Positions 1 to 6,309 of a DNA stretch of 9,974 nt are shown here, piece after piece. The DNA lies in contig CALHQN010000117.1 in NCBI GenBank assembly GCA_938036585.1, forward strand, positions 1 through 9,974, written 5' to 3'. The notes under the pieces are model-generated. The model was given only the letters and a program-made list of their open reading frames with translations. It had not been told where the DNA came from and did no database searches. The stretch is from an uncultured Campylobacter sp. (lineage in GTDB: Bacteria; Campylobacterota; Campylobacteria; Campylobacterales; Campylobacteraceae). Positions within the stretch are counted from its first letter, which is position 1. Every line of letters begins with the position of its first letter. The translations under genes were made by a program, and so were the position numbers.

Positions 1-231
1 CAAAGCCAACGAACAAGCCAACTCGCCAAAGATGGCTAAGGTGAGCGAAAGGCTGCTGCCCAGCCCTAATGGGTCGGGAAAATGGGCCGACATCTGTTCG
101 AATCCTTGCAACTTTTGCCAGCCATGCATGGCCAACAAGAGGGCGAATATCACACGTGCCACTAGCAAATATATGGCCGTTCTGCAACTTTGCTGCGCAT
201 TGGGCAGCAGTATTCTCAATACTTTTTCCAT
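1..231 (-). CDS. DoxX family membrane protein, N-terminal part (runs off the left edge)
   Basis: Reading the minus strand from the ATG at 231 gives 77 open codons to the window edge. The product begins MEKVLRILLP, followed by a hydrophobic helix (about residues 20-35, YLLVARVIFALLL), then AMHGWQKLQGFEQM, a PDPLG turn and a second hydrophobic stretch with FGELACSLAL. A first helix followed by HG-x-x-K-L, then a loop and an F-x-E-L helix, is the pattern of the DoxX family of small four-helix inner-membrane proteins. Their biochemical role is poorly defined. The start is preceded by GGAAAG at a loose distance. The 3' part lies outside the window, so total length is unknown. Nearest neighbour is the DKNYY gene on the same strand, whose stop is about 145 bases upstream. 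Composition matches the Bacteroidota-like left segment. The family call is from recognisable pattern only. Confidence 0.72.
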   Translation of the reverse strand, partial: MEKVLRILLPNAQQSCRTAIYLLVARVIFALLLAMHGWQKLQGFEQMSAHFPDPLGLGSSLSLTLAIFGELACSLAL

Positions 232-330
232 CTTTTTTCTAACTTTCCTGATTGGTAAACTGACTATTTCACGAGGCACTTTGCCAAATTGAAGCAGCCG
301 GCAAAGCTGTCAATCAATCTACAAAGCATA

Positions 331-356
331 CCTCTCCCCTCTTTCTTTTGGAGAGG
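331..356 (-). terminator. inverted repeat after the DKNYY gene
   Basis: CCTCTCC (331-337) and GGAGAGG (350-356) can pair across a 12-base loop. The hairpin lies 20-45 bases downstream of the minus-strand stop at 376. No T-tract follows on that strand, so intrinsic termination is doubtful. The CTCTCC...GGAGAGG...GGTGAGGCC pattern also resembles short repeats often seen between Bacteroidota genes, which is from memory and unverified. Confidence 0.3.
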
Positions 357-375
357 AAGTTGAAGGTGAGGCCGT

Positions 376-1101
376 TCACCACACCACCTTTTGCCCCAAA
401 TAATACTTATTTTCATCATCGCGTGCCACGCCTCTACCCATACATTCAAAGTTTCGAACATTGCAGTTGGGAATCTCTCGCCCACGATAGTAGGCGTTAA
501 AGGCGTCTTTGGCATAGCCATCGATAAGTACGCGGAACGAACCGTTTGACGCTCCCTTCACCTCCATACCTTCAAAATAGATGCTAAAGGCGTCTTTGGC
601 ATAACCAAAACTCAGCACTTGGAAGCTGCTAGCCGATGCACCAATCTTTTTTCCGAGGTAATACACGTCGAAATTGGTCTTCGAATAGCCGAAACCCAAA
701 CTGTTACCGGGCAACAACTCTTCGGGGAAACGCTCCCAGTCGGCACTCCCTCGCCTGTCATAATCGGGTGTGCGGTCGTCGGGGAACACGATTGTGGGCT
801 GTTCTTCAACATCGCCCACCACACGAAACGTACGTGGATTGGCACCGCGTATCACCTCGCCACGATAATAAACCACGTTGCGATCGCGGGCATAACCATG
901 CCCCAAATACTCGAAAGTACGTGCATCGGCACCTGCCATCATACGTCCTTCGTAATAAACGGCATTTCTATCCACGCCATAACCATAGCTCTTGCGCTTT
1001 GCGCCGAACTCATGTTGTGCCCACATGGGCTGTGCAACCATCACCAATGCTAACAGCATGAGGGTTGCAACCATATTGGCTTGATTTAAAACTCTCTTCA
1101 T
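376..1101 (-). CDS. exported DKNYY-repeat protein
   Basis: From the ATG at 1101 the product is 241 residues. I chose this start because it opens an export signal: KR followed by a hydrophobic core (VATLMLLALVMVA) ending near AQPMWAQ, residues 1-29. The longer open frame, starting inside the neighbouring gene, has no such logic. The mature part holds six repeats of the DKNYY type, each a D/N-x-x-x-YY motif followed by G, K/R, a short gap and an xxF: DRNAVYY (44-50), DRNVVYY (72-78), TNFDVYY (142-148), KDAFSIYF (169-176), KDAFNAYY (198-205) and DDENKYYLG (228-236). Residues 100-138 are a non-repeat linker. DKNYY proteins are exported proteins of unknown function common in Bacteroidota. The start lies 11 bases after the stop of the GNAT gene, so the two are probably one transcript. 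No enzyme motif is visible. Confidence 0.85.
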   Translation of the reverse strand: MKRVLNQANMVATLMLLALVMVAQPMWAQHEFGAKRKSYGYGVDRNAVYYEGRMMAGADARTFEYLGHGYARDRNVVYYRGEVIRGANPRTFRVVGDVEEQPTIVFPDDRTPDYDRRGSADWERFPEELLPGNSLGFGYSKTNFDVYYLGKKIGASASSFQVLSFGYAKDAFSIYFEGMEVKGASNGSFRVLIDGYAKDAFNAYYRGREIPNCNVRNFECMGRGVARDDENKYYLGQKVVW

Positions 1102-1112
1102 ATAGTCTTTAT

Positions 1113-1613
1113 TTAGTATGTTTCTGTTCGTAACCATTGAAACGCCAGGCGTTCGCTTCCATTGTCGGTGTGTATCACGCCACAATATTCGAAGCCGTGT
1201 TTCCTGATGTTGTGCAACATGGGGGCGTTGTCTCTGTGCGTGTCGATACGCAGGTTTGTTGCCCGCTCCTTACAAAAGGCCATCACTTCGGCAAACACGC
1301 CGTGCTGGGTTTCGTCGGCCGCCATGCGATGTATCACGCAATAAGGCCTTTCGTTATCCAGCCATTCGCCTTGCCAAATGTGTGCGTATGTGCGGTCGGG
1401 ACCTTGTGCCAGCACAAAGGTAGCCACCACTCGGCCTTCTTGCTCACCCACATAGCATTGCGCACGCCGCAGATCTTCTTCCACGGTGGCGTGCGATGGG
1501 TAGCCCTTTTCCCACTGTTGGGTGTTCCCTGTGGCTTCCATCCGCTGGCGACCGATGTCTAAAAGCCGCATCACGGCATCAAGGTCGGCCGGGGTTGCCA
1601 GTCGTATATACAT
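1113..1613 (-). CDS. GNAT-family N-acetyltransferase
   Basis: The product is 166 residues from the ATG at 1613. The open frame extends nine codons further, but MYIRLATPAD is the usual GNAT beginning (beta strand 1 then ATPADLDAV). Residues 20-40 (GRQRMEATGNTQQWEKGYPS) are typical of a subgroup in which helix 1 carries a QW-x-x-GYPS motif. The central strand YVGEQEGRVVATFVLA (54-69) and the C-terminal LRIDTHRDNAPMLHNIRKHGFEYCG (split across strand 5, helix 4 and strand 6, residues 121-145) are clear GNAT elements. The acetyl-CoA loop (about DETQHGVF, 100-107) is only a loose match to Q/R-x-x-G-x-G/A. Such proteins transfer acetyl from acetyl-CoA to an amine; the substrate here cannot be told. 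It is first in a minus-strand pair with the DKNYY gene and has its own Bacteroidota-type promoter upstream. Confidence 0.87.
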   Translation of the reverse strand: MYIRLATPADLDAVMRLLDIGRQRMEATGNTQQWEKGYPSHATVEEDLRRAQCYVGEQEGRVVATFVLAQGPDRTYAHIWQGEWLDNERPYCVIHRMAADETQHGVFAEVMAFCKERATNLRIDTHRDNAPMLHNIRKHGFEYCGVIHTDNGSERLAFQWLRTETY

Positions 1614-1693
1614 GTTGTTTGCAAGTAAATGAATTTCCAAAACATGGGCGACAAGACCAACCTAAGCGTCTGCCGCACAACATAGACTTAGTG

Positions 1694-1728
1694 CAAAAGT
1701 AATGTTTTTTCTTTAAATAACCTTCAAA
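1694..1728 (-). promoter_or_regulatory. Bacteroidota-type promoter for the GNAT/DKNYY pair
   Basis: On the minus strand TACTTTTG (1701-1694) matches the Bacteroidota -7 element TAnnTTTG exactly. A TTTG at 1728-1725 lies 23 bases upstream, slightly longer than the usual 19-21 for the -33 element. The start codon is at 1613, implying a leader of roughly 75 bases. This element is evidence that the left part of the window is Bacteroidota DNA. Confidence 0.55.
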
Positions 1729-1740
1729 ATGCCATTCTTC

Positions 1741-1772
1741 TTTGGCTATTTGCGTAAAAATGTATAGCTTTG
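1741..1772 (+). promoter_or_regulatory. Bacteroidota-type promoter for msrAB
   Basis: TTTG (1741-1744) and TAGCTTTG (1765-1772) fit the Bacteroidota sigma factor consensus TTTG-N(19-21)-TAnnTTTG with a 20-base spacer. Transcription would begin around 1779, only 17 bases before the ATG at 1796. The upstream in-frame TTG at 1742 lies within this promoter, so it is not the start codon. Confidence 0.65.
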
Positions 1773-1795
1773 TTCTAACTCAAAACAAAACAAAG

Positions 1796-2845
1796 ATGAA
1801 CAGACTGACATTAAAGATGGCCATAACCGCATTATGTGCGGTCGTGGCATGCTGCACTGGAAACAGTAAAAATCAAGAAAAGAAAGGACATACAATGAAC
1901 ACGAAAGCAGAAATATATCTGGCAGGCGGATGCTTCTGGGGAACAGAACACTACCTGAAACAAATAGAAGGCGTAACAGAAACACAAACTGGATATGCCA
2001 ACGGGCATGGGAAAAACCCCTCATACCAGGAGGTTTGCACCGATAAGACGGGCTTTGCCGAGGCTGTACGCGTGGTCTACGACCCCGAACGGCTACCGTT
2101 ATCGATGCTGTTGCAACTTTATTTCAAGTCGATTAATCCCACGTCGCTAAACCGTCAGGGCAACGACATTGGCACGCAGTATCGCACGGGCATCTATTAT
2201 ACCGATGAATCAAGCGGCGAGATCGCGCGCTATTTCATAGCGGCGCAGCAGGCAAAATTTAAAGAAAAGATCGCCGTCGAAGTGGCGCCGCTAAAGAATT
2301 TCGTCCGCGCCGAGGAGTATCATCAGGACTACCTCGGCAAAAACCCCGGCGGATACTGCCACATCGATCTGCGCCTCGCTAAAAAGCCGCTTGAGGACGA
2401 TGAGAAATTTAAAGTGCAAAGCAAGGATGAGCTAAAGAAAAATTTGACCGAGCTTCAGTATCAAGTCACGCAGGAAAAGGCAACCGAGCGGCCGTTTTCG
2501 AGCGAATACGACAAGAATTATAAAAAGGGCATCTATATCGACATCGTGTCAAAAAAGCCGCTTTTTTCATCCACTGATAAATTTGACGCGGGCTGCGGCT
2601 GGCCGAGCTTTTCAAAGCCGATAACGACCGATGCGATCGCATATGCGCAAGATGACAGCCACGGCATGCAGCGCGTCGAGGTCTCAAGCCGCGTAGGAGG
2701 CAGCCATTTGGGGCACGTCTTTGATGACGGACCGAGAGAGAAGGGCGGTATGAGATACTGCATCAACGGCGCGAGTTTAAAATTTATCCCGCTTGAGGAG
2801 ATGGACGCGCTAGGCTACGGGGATTATAAAATTTACGTGCAGTAA
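1796..2845 (+). CDS. msrAB: fused methionine sulfoxide reductase MsrA-MsrB with lipoprotein-type signal; composition changes inside the gene
   Basis: The product is 349 residues. It reduces methionine sulfoxide in proteins: MsrA acts on the S form and MsrB on the R form, with thioredoxin-type recycling. Residues 1-20 form a signal with a lipobox-like AVVACC, so it is probably a lipoprotein outside the cytoplasm. The MsrA domain (about 38-195) has the catalytic GCFWG with Cys46, [10 protein letters not shown] (126-135), EEYHQDYL (173-180) and a second Cys188 in GGYCH as likely resolving residue. The MsrB domain (about 210-345) has CGWPSF (Cys267, likely resolving), GGSHLGHVF (301-309) and catalytic Cys322 in [11 protein letters not shown]. 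The zinc-binding CxxC pairs of some MsrB are absent. The promoter and first about 90 codons look Bacteroidota-like. From about 2255 on, codons are Campylobacter-like with AAATTT. The reading frame is intact across the change. Confidence 0.95.
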   Translation: MNRLTLKMAITALCAVVACCTGNSKNQEKKGHTMNTKAEIYLAGGCFWGTEHYLKQIEGVTETQTGYANGHGKNPSYQEVCTDKTGFAEAVRVVYDPERLPLSMLLQLYFKSINPTSLNRQGNDIGTQYRTGIYYTDESSGEIARYFIAAQQAKFKEKIAVEVAPLKNFVRAEEYHQDYLGKNPGGYCHIDLRLAKKPLEDDEKFKVQSKDELKKNLTELQYQVTQEKATERPFSSEYDKNYKKGIYIDIVSKKPLFSSTDKFDAGCGWPSFSKPITTDAIAYAQDDSHGMQRVEVSSRVGGSHLGHVFDDGPREKGGMRYCINGASLKFIPLEEMDALGYGDYKIYVQ

Positions 2846-2865
2846 CGCAGGCTAGGGCTTTGGCT

Positions 2866-3070
2866 CGGCGATCAGTCGGTTAGTTTTATACGGTTCGACT
2901 GCCGATCGGTTGGCGGTATATTGCTTCGGCGGTCAGTCGTTTTGTAACTCGGGCGCACTCCACTAGTCTGCGGCTACTGCTTTTGGCGGTCGGTCGGTTT
3001 TATACGGCTCCGCTATCGATAAATTCGGCGGTCGGTTGGTTGTTTGACGACTAGCCGGTTGCCGATCGGT
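2866..3070. repeat. degenerate CGGCGRTCRGTYGGT repeat tract
   Basis: Four related 15-base copies: CGGCGATCAGTCGGT (2866-2880), CGGCGGTCAGTCGTT (2927-2941), TGGCGGTCGGTCGGT (2984-2998) and CGGCGGTCGGTTGGT (3026-3040). Copies 1 and 3 are both followed by TTTATACGG. A shorter related unit GCCGATCGGT occurs at 2901-2910 and 3061-3070. Spacing is about 42-61 bases and irregular, so this is a decayed dispersed repeat and not a regular array such as CRISPR. Confidence 0.6.
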
Positions 3071-3096
3071 TTGGCTGGCGGATAGTTTAGTTTGCG

Positions 3097-3114
3097 GTCA
3101 AGCGGAAGCTTGAC
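3097..3114. repeat. perfect hairpin GTCAAGC-GGAA-GCTTGAC
   Basis: A seven-base perfect stem closes a GGAA tetraloop, which belongs to the stable GNRA class. It lies about 250 bases after msrAB, is not followed by a T-tract, and borders the repeat tract. It may be part of a repeat element or a structured transcript end. Confidence 0.45.
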
Positions 3115-3296
3115 GATCGGAGGACGGCTTGGCGGTTTGATGATTTATCGGCGGATAAATTGGCTTGACGGCTACGGATGGAATTTTAAAATTCCAAATA
3201 CAATAAATTTACCTCTAAAGAATTTCATGCGGCGTAGCCGCAATAGAAAGAATTTTACGCGAGTGCAGCTCGTCCATATAGCGTTGTAGGGGGCTA

Positions 3297-3385
3297 GGCG
3301 GGGTTTGCGGGCGAGCAGAGCAATGCGGTGCTGCGAGGCAGCGCCTGCGAGAAGTGTTACCTCGCATTGGGATCCTCTTCCCGCC
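3297..3385. other. nested stem structure, candidate structured RNA or repeat element
   Basis: Three nested pairings can be read. The outer stem is GGCGGG (3297-3302) with CCCGCC (3380-3385), extended by AGAG (3317-3320) with CTCT (3375-3378). The middle stem is CAATGC (3321-3326) with GCATTG (3364-3369). The inner stem is GGTGCTGC (3327-3334) with GCAGCGCC (3338-3345), including one G-U pair, over a GAG loop. An alternative pairing TGCGAG (3346-3351) with CTCGCA (3361-3366) competes with the middle stem. I recognise no known RNA family. Confidence 0.4.
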
Positions 3386-3574
3386 CCAAGAAACAGAAAA
3401 TACGGCATAAAATTCGCAAGTCGTGAATTTGGGGATAAAATTTTGAAATTTTATCTCTTAAAATATAATAAGTGTAGCATGCTTAGCAAGAGATGCGGCG
3501 TAAAATTTGAAATTCTGCAACGAAAACGGCGTCTATGCAATGCCCGCTCTGTATCCGCGCCGAAAATTTTAAAT

Positions 3575-3917
3575 TTAGGATAAAATTTTGATGACGCACC
3601 CCGTACAAAACAGAAAAATCCCCGCACGGATCGCTAAAAACGGCGCGATTATCGCATAATGGATGATGAACTCAAAGAAGTTGTAGATCATGTGCTTGCT
3701 TCTGGGCTCTTTGAATTTTAATTCTAGCGGCTCGCTCGAATCAAACGGCGTATTGGATCGCAAGATGTGCCTCGGACTAAACATCCAGCGCACCAAGTCT
3801 ATTTTATTGCGCTGCATATAGTCTTTGCCGATGCCCAATACGCCGTTTATATAGCATACAAAAGCCAAAGCCGCCGAAAAACAAAATTAGCCCGATGTCG
3901 ATCAGCCTATCCGCCAT
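3575..3917 (-). pseudogene. small two-helix membrane protein, interrupted by an apparent +1 frameshift
   Basis: From the ATG at 3917 (with AAAGGAAAG eight bases upstream) the frame encodes MADRLIDIGLILFFGGFGF and then runs out. A second frame, open from 3868 to the stop at 3575, continues as VCYINGVLGIGKDYM and onward. Removing one base from the A-run at 3860-3863 (TTTT on the coding strand) joins the two into a single protein of about 113 residues. The joined product has a hydrophobic N-terminal helix (about 6-24), a charged middle (QRNKIDLVRWMFSPRHI and a KFKEPRSKH segment) and a C-terminal hydrophobic segment (NFFEFIIHYAIIAPFLAI). I do not recognise the family. The gene starts 65 bases after the Cys-rich gene on the same strand, so it may be third in that transcript. 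The break may be real, or a base-calling error in a homopolymer. Confidence 0.6.
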
Positions 3918-3982
3918 AGCGATCTTTCCTTTGTCTTTTAAATTTAGAAATTTAGCCCGCCGTATTTGCTCTTGCCGTTTGC

Positions 3983-4606
3983 CTATTGAAATTCTAATTT
4001 TGCGGGATTACATTCTTTGTCAGCTTTGCAATCTTGCAATTTTTTGATGATTTTATTGTAGCGCTCTTTATCATACGCTAAATCTCGAGCCATTGCCATA
4101 TATTTAATTACTTCATCTATATCCAAAGAGTGATAAAAACAAGTTATAGCATAAAGCAGACAAGAGTTCCCTATTTTGCCTACTTCACAAGCCATAGATA
4201 ATCTTTTTAATCCCATAGGGATTTTATTCATTTTGACTAACAGATTGCCTGATAGATCGCAAGATAGAGAATTCTCAACCCCCTCTTTTTCAAAGCAGCG
4301 CTTATCCGTGATACTTAATAAGCTCTGACAAGCGCTATATTTACCGTCGCCCATATCGCACTTTTTAATAAGTTGCGAGATCTCTTGTGAAAAAATTTTA
4401 TCGCATCCTCTATAGAAGTGCGAAGCATCACAATCATTCAATGCCTTACCGCGCTCTTCGGCGGACATTTTATAAAACCCGTCGCTTAAAATTTTAACTC
4501 CAGCGGAATTTTGCTCTTGCACCTCGCTCGGCTCCGTATCTTGCATCGCAAAAGCAGCCCCGCTAAAACTGAGACACAACGCAAACGCTAAAAAGATTTT
4601 TTTCAT
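3983..4606 (-). CDS. secreted cysteine-rich protein, possibly Sel1/Hcp-like
   Basis: The product is 207 residues from the ATG at 4606. This start has AGGGAGAGG just upstream and opens a clear signal peptide (MKKIFLAFALCLSFSGAAFA, likely cleaved after residue 20). The mature part has eleven cysteines (59, 68, 83, 93, 104, 116, 140, 149, 156, 193, 199). Several are paired 8-11 residues apart in helical stretches, such as CDASHFYRGC, CDMGDGKYSAC and CEVGKIGNSC. Paired cysteines in helical repeats with L/A-rich packing recall the exported Helicobacter cysteine-rich Sel1-like repeat (Hcp) proteins. The canonical Sel1 A-x-x-x-G-x-x-Y pattern is not clean here, so the family is a suggestion only. 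It lies 49 bases after the symporter gene on the same strand, probably co-transcribed. Export and disulfides suggest a periplasmic or secreted place. Confidence 0.8.
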   Translation of the reverse strand: MKKIFLAFALCLSFSGAAFAMQDTEPSEVQEQNSAGVKILSDGFYKMSAEERGKALNDCDASHFYRGCDKIFSQEISQLIKKCDMGDGKYSACQSLLSITDKRCFEKEGVENSLSCDLSGNLLVKMNKIPMGLKRLSMACEVGKIGNSCLLYAITCFYHSLDIDEVIKYMAMARDLAYDKERYNKIIKKLQDCKADKECNPAKLEFQ

Positions 4607-4655
4607 TTCCTCTCCCTCATATCGGTGCTTATCGGCGCGTCGCCGAAATTTCAAA

Positions 4656-5969
4656 TTAAAACGAAATATGCATGCTTAGCGCGATTATGCAAAGTAACAT
4701 CGCCAGCGGCACGTATAAAAAGCGCCCCGTGTTGTACCAAAACGCGCCGTATCGCTTGGATGCGCCCGAATTTACTTCATCTAAAATTTCATCTTTCTTG
4801 ATCACCCAAAACCACGAAACCGCGCCGATGACCGCGCCGATCGGGATGATGTAGATCGAGACGAAGTCCATCCACGGCCCCCATTTGACGATCGCTTCCA
4901 TATTCACGCCCACGCCGAAGCATATCACGCACAAAAGCACGAGCGTGCAGGTGCGGTTCAGGCGCGGAAATTTATGCATCAAGGACTCGGCGACGACTTC
5001 AAACATATTTTGAAGCGATGAAATTCCGCCGAAGATCACCGCCGTAAAGAGGATGATCGCAAAAATTTGCCCGCCGATCATATCTTGTAAAATTTTAGGC
5101 AGCGTTACAAAAAGCAGCCCCGGACCCGCGGCGGGATCGGTGTGATACGCAAAGACCGCAGGGATCATCACTAGCGCGGCCACCATCGCCGCAAGCGTGT
5201 CGAAAAACGCCGTATTTTTCGCAGCCGAGACGACGTCTTCGTTTTTAGGCAGATACGCGCCGTAAACGATCATACCCGAGCCCGTGATCGAAAGCGAGAA
5301 AAACGCCTGTCCCATCGCAGATATCCACACCATCGGATCGCTGAGCTTGCCGAAATCGGGCGTGAATAGAAATTTATAGCCAGCGCCCGAGCCCGGTAGC
5401 ATGGCGACTTTGACTGCGAGCACCGCAAAAAGAATGAAAAATAGCGGCATCATGATTTTGTTAGTTTTTTCGATACTGTGCGCGCCGAAAAACAGCGTAA
5501 AAAGCGTGCCCGCAACGACGATGAAGTGAAACGGCACGACCGAATACGGCGTTAGCGCGAAGGATTCAAACCAAGTGTTCGTATCCACGCTCATCAAAGA
5601 GCCGTCTATGGCCTGTGCTAGGGCTTTAAGCACGTATGAGATGATGACTGCGTAGCCGATGGCGATACACAGCGAGCCCGCAAGCGGCAGCCAGCCGATG
5701 ATCTTGCCGACGGTGCCCAGACCGCGGCTTTTCCACGCGTATTCGTAAGAGCCCAAAGTGCCCGTTCTGGCGCGGCGTCCGATGGCGTACTCGGCGCTAA
5801 GTCCCGCATAGGAAAATAGCGCGATAAAAAATAGATAGATCAGCAAAAACGCGCCGCCGCCGTTCGTGCCGAGTTTGTAGGGGAAGCCCCAAACGTTTGC
5901 CATACCCACGGCAGAGCCCACGCAGGCGATGATGAAAGCCCAGCGCGACGAGAAACTTCGTTTATTCAT
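4656..5969 (-). CDS. sodium-dependent transporter of the NSS (neurotransmitter:sodium symporter) family
   Basis: An inner-membrane protein of 437 residues that most likely imports an amino acid or related solute using the sodium gradient. Transmembrane helix 1 has the family signature: SRWAFIIACVGSAVGMANVW followed by GFPYKLGTNGGGAF. It is the broken sodium and substrate site known from LeuT, with the Asn and the GGGAF stretch. Helix 6 (GQAFFSLSITGSGMIVYGAY) matches the second unwound helix. I count about 11 hydrophobic helices, the number in bacterial Tyt1-type members rather than the usual 12. The substrate cannot be read from the sequence. The third codon ATG (5969) is preferred over the ATG at 5975 because TAGGGG lies 7 bases upstream of it and only 1 base from the first. 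The cluster continues with the Cys-rich gene 49 bases downstream. Upstream are 8-bp tandem repeats. Confidence 0.93.
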   Translation of the reverse strand: MNKRSFSSRWAFIIACVGSAVGMANVWGFPYKLGTNGGGAFLLIYLFFIALFSYAGLSAEYAIGRRARTGTLGSYEYAWKSRGLGTVGKIIGWLPLAGSLCIAIGYAVIISYVLKALAQAIDGSLMSVDTNTWFESFALTPYSVVPFHFIVVAGTLFTLFFGAHSIEKTNKIMMPLFFILFAVLAVKVAMLPGSGAGYKFLFTPDFGKLSDPMVWISAMGQAFFSLSITGSGMIVYGAYLPKNEDVVSAAKNTAFFDTLAAMVAALVMIPAVFAYHTDPAAGPGLLFVTLPKILQDMIGGQIFAIILFTAVIFGGISSLQNMFEVVAESLMHKFPRLNRTCTLVLLCVICFGVGVNMEAIVKWGPWMDFVSIYIIPIGAVIGAVSWFWVIKKDEILDEVNSGASKRYGAFWYNTGRFLYVPLAMLLCIIALSMHISF

Positions 5970-5996
5970 TTGCATACCCCTATTTAAATTTGCGTT

Positions 5997-6005
5997 ATGG
6001 TAGCA
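5997..6005 (-). promoter_or_regulatory. possible extended -10 promoter for the symporter gene
   Basis: On the minus strand TGCTACCAT (6005-5997) fits an extended -10 (TGn followed by TAnnnT), preceded by a T-rich stretch (TACTTTTTTGC) as often seen in Campylobacter promoters. Transcription would start near 5990, about 20 bases before the ATG at 5969. The -10 hexamer is not a good TATAAT match. Confidence 0.3.
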
Positions 6006-6051
6006 AAAAAGTATTTAAATTTTATTTATTGTGCGCGGGATTCGGCTTATT

Positions 6052-6091
6052 TTTCGTGATTTCGTGATTTCGTGATTTTGTAATTTCGTGA
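6052..6091. repeat. five tandem copies of TTTCGTGA
   Basis: Units at 6052-6059, 6060-6067, 6068-6075 and 6084-6091 are identical TTTCGTGA. The fourth unit (6076-6083) is TTTTGTAA. The array begins 83 bases upstream of the symporter start codon, just behind its presumed promoter. Short arrays of this kind can change copy number by slipped-strand mispairing. Confidence 0.85.
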
Positions 6092-6121
6092 TTGCACATT
6101 CGCGCGCGAGGCAGCCGCGAG

Positions 6122-6216
6122 TTTTTAAATTTTGAATGTTTTAATGGAGCGGATTTCTTAAATTTAGACGTTTTTGGCGAAACGGATTTTTAAATTTGAA
6201 CGTTTTGCGAAGCGGA
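6122..6216. repeat. three degenerate tandem copies of a 30-33-base unit
   Basis: Units at 6122-6153, 6154-6186 and 6187-6216 share the layout TTnTTAAATTT, a purine-rich ACGTTTT-like core, then GCGAARCGGA. The first copy is the most diverged (GAATGTTTTAATGGAGCGGA). A partial fourth copy (TTAAAATTTATGCGC) follows. The tract is AT-rich with AAATTT in every unit and has no open frame on either strand that looks coding. Confidence 0.65.
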
Positions 6217-6309
6217 TTAAAATTTATGCGCTGCTTGCGAGGTGGCTTTTGGCTACGATGGAGTGATTCGCTACTGCCGCGCCCTTGCATTTTAAATAAT
6301 AGTATTGAT

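Larger units (their letters stand above)
2846..3574. other. gene-free region with repeats and hairpins
   Basis: I see no convincing coding sequence in these 730 bases; the short open frames lack ribosome binding sites and recognisable protein pattern. The left half (2866-3070) is a degenerate GGTCGGT-type repeat tract. The right half holds perfect inverted repeats: GTCAAGC-GGAA-GCTTGAC (3097-3114), the 16-base palindrome GGAATTTTAAAATTCC (3180-3195), TGCGGC-GTA-GCCGCA (3228-3242) and GATAAAATTT-TG-AAATTTTATC (3434-3455). No T-tract terminator for msrAB is obvious directly after its stop. Composition is of the right-hand (Campylobacter-like) type. Confidence 0.6.

Noticed and set aside
32..292. 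Plus-strand 86-codon frame at the left edge
   Set aside because: It lies opposite the DoxX-like frame, which has helices and a start matching a known family; the plus-strand translation is Cys/Asn-rich and has no family pattern.
619..1061. Two plus-strand frames of about 140 codons within the DKNYY gene
   Set aside because: Antisense shadows of the repeat-containing DKNYY gene; no ribosome binding site and no protein-like pattern.
1137..1562. Plus-strand 141-codon frame opposite the GNAT gene
   Set aside because: Antisense shadow; the minus strand carries a clear GNAT domain.
1742..1795. Upstream in-frame TTG start for msrAB
   Set aside because: It lies in the promoter elements and would put 18 extra residues ahead of a good lipoprotein signal.
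2866..3070. CRISPR array
   Set aside because: The copies are diverged, 15 bases long and irregularly spaced; no constant repeat or spacer length and no cas gene nearby.
3172..3408. Minus-strand 78-codon frame (MPYFLFLGAGRGSQCEV...)
   Set aside because: It covers the nested stem structure and a 16-base palindrome, lacks a ribosome binding site and has no family pattern; it is more likely a by-product of a repeat element.
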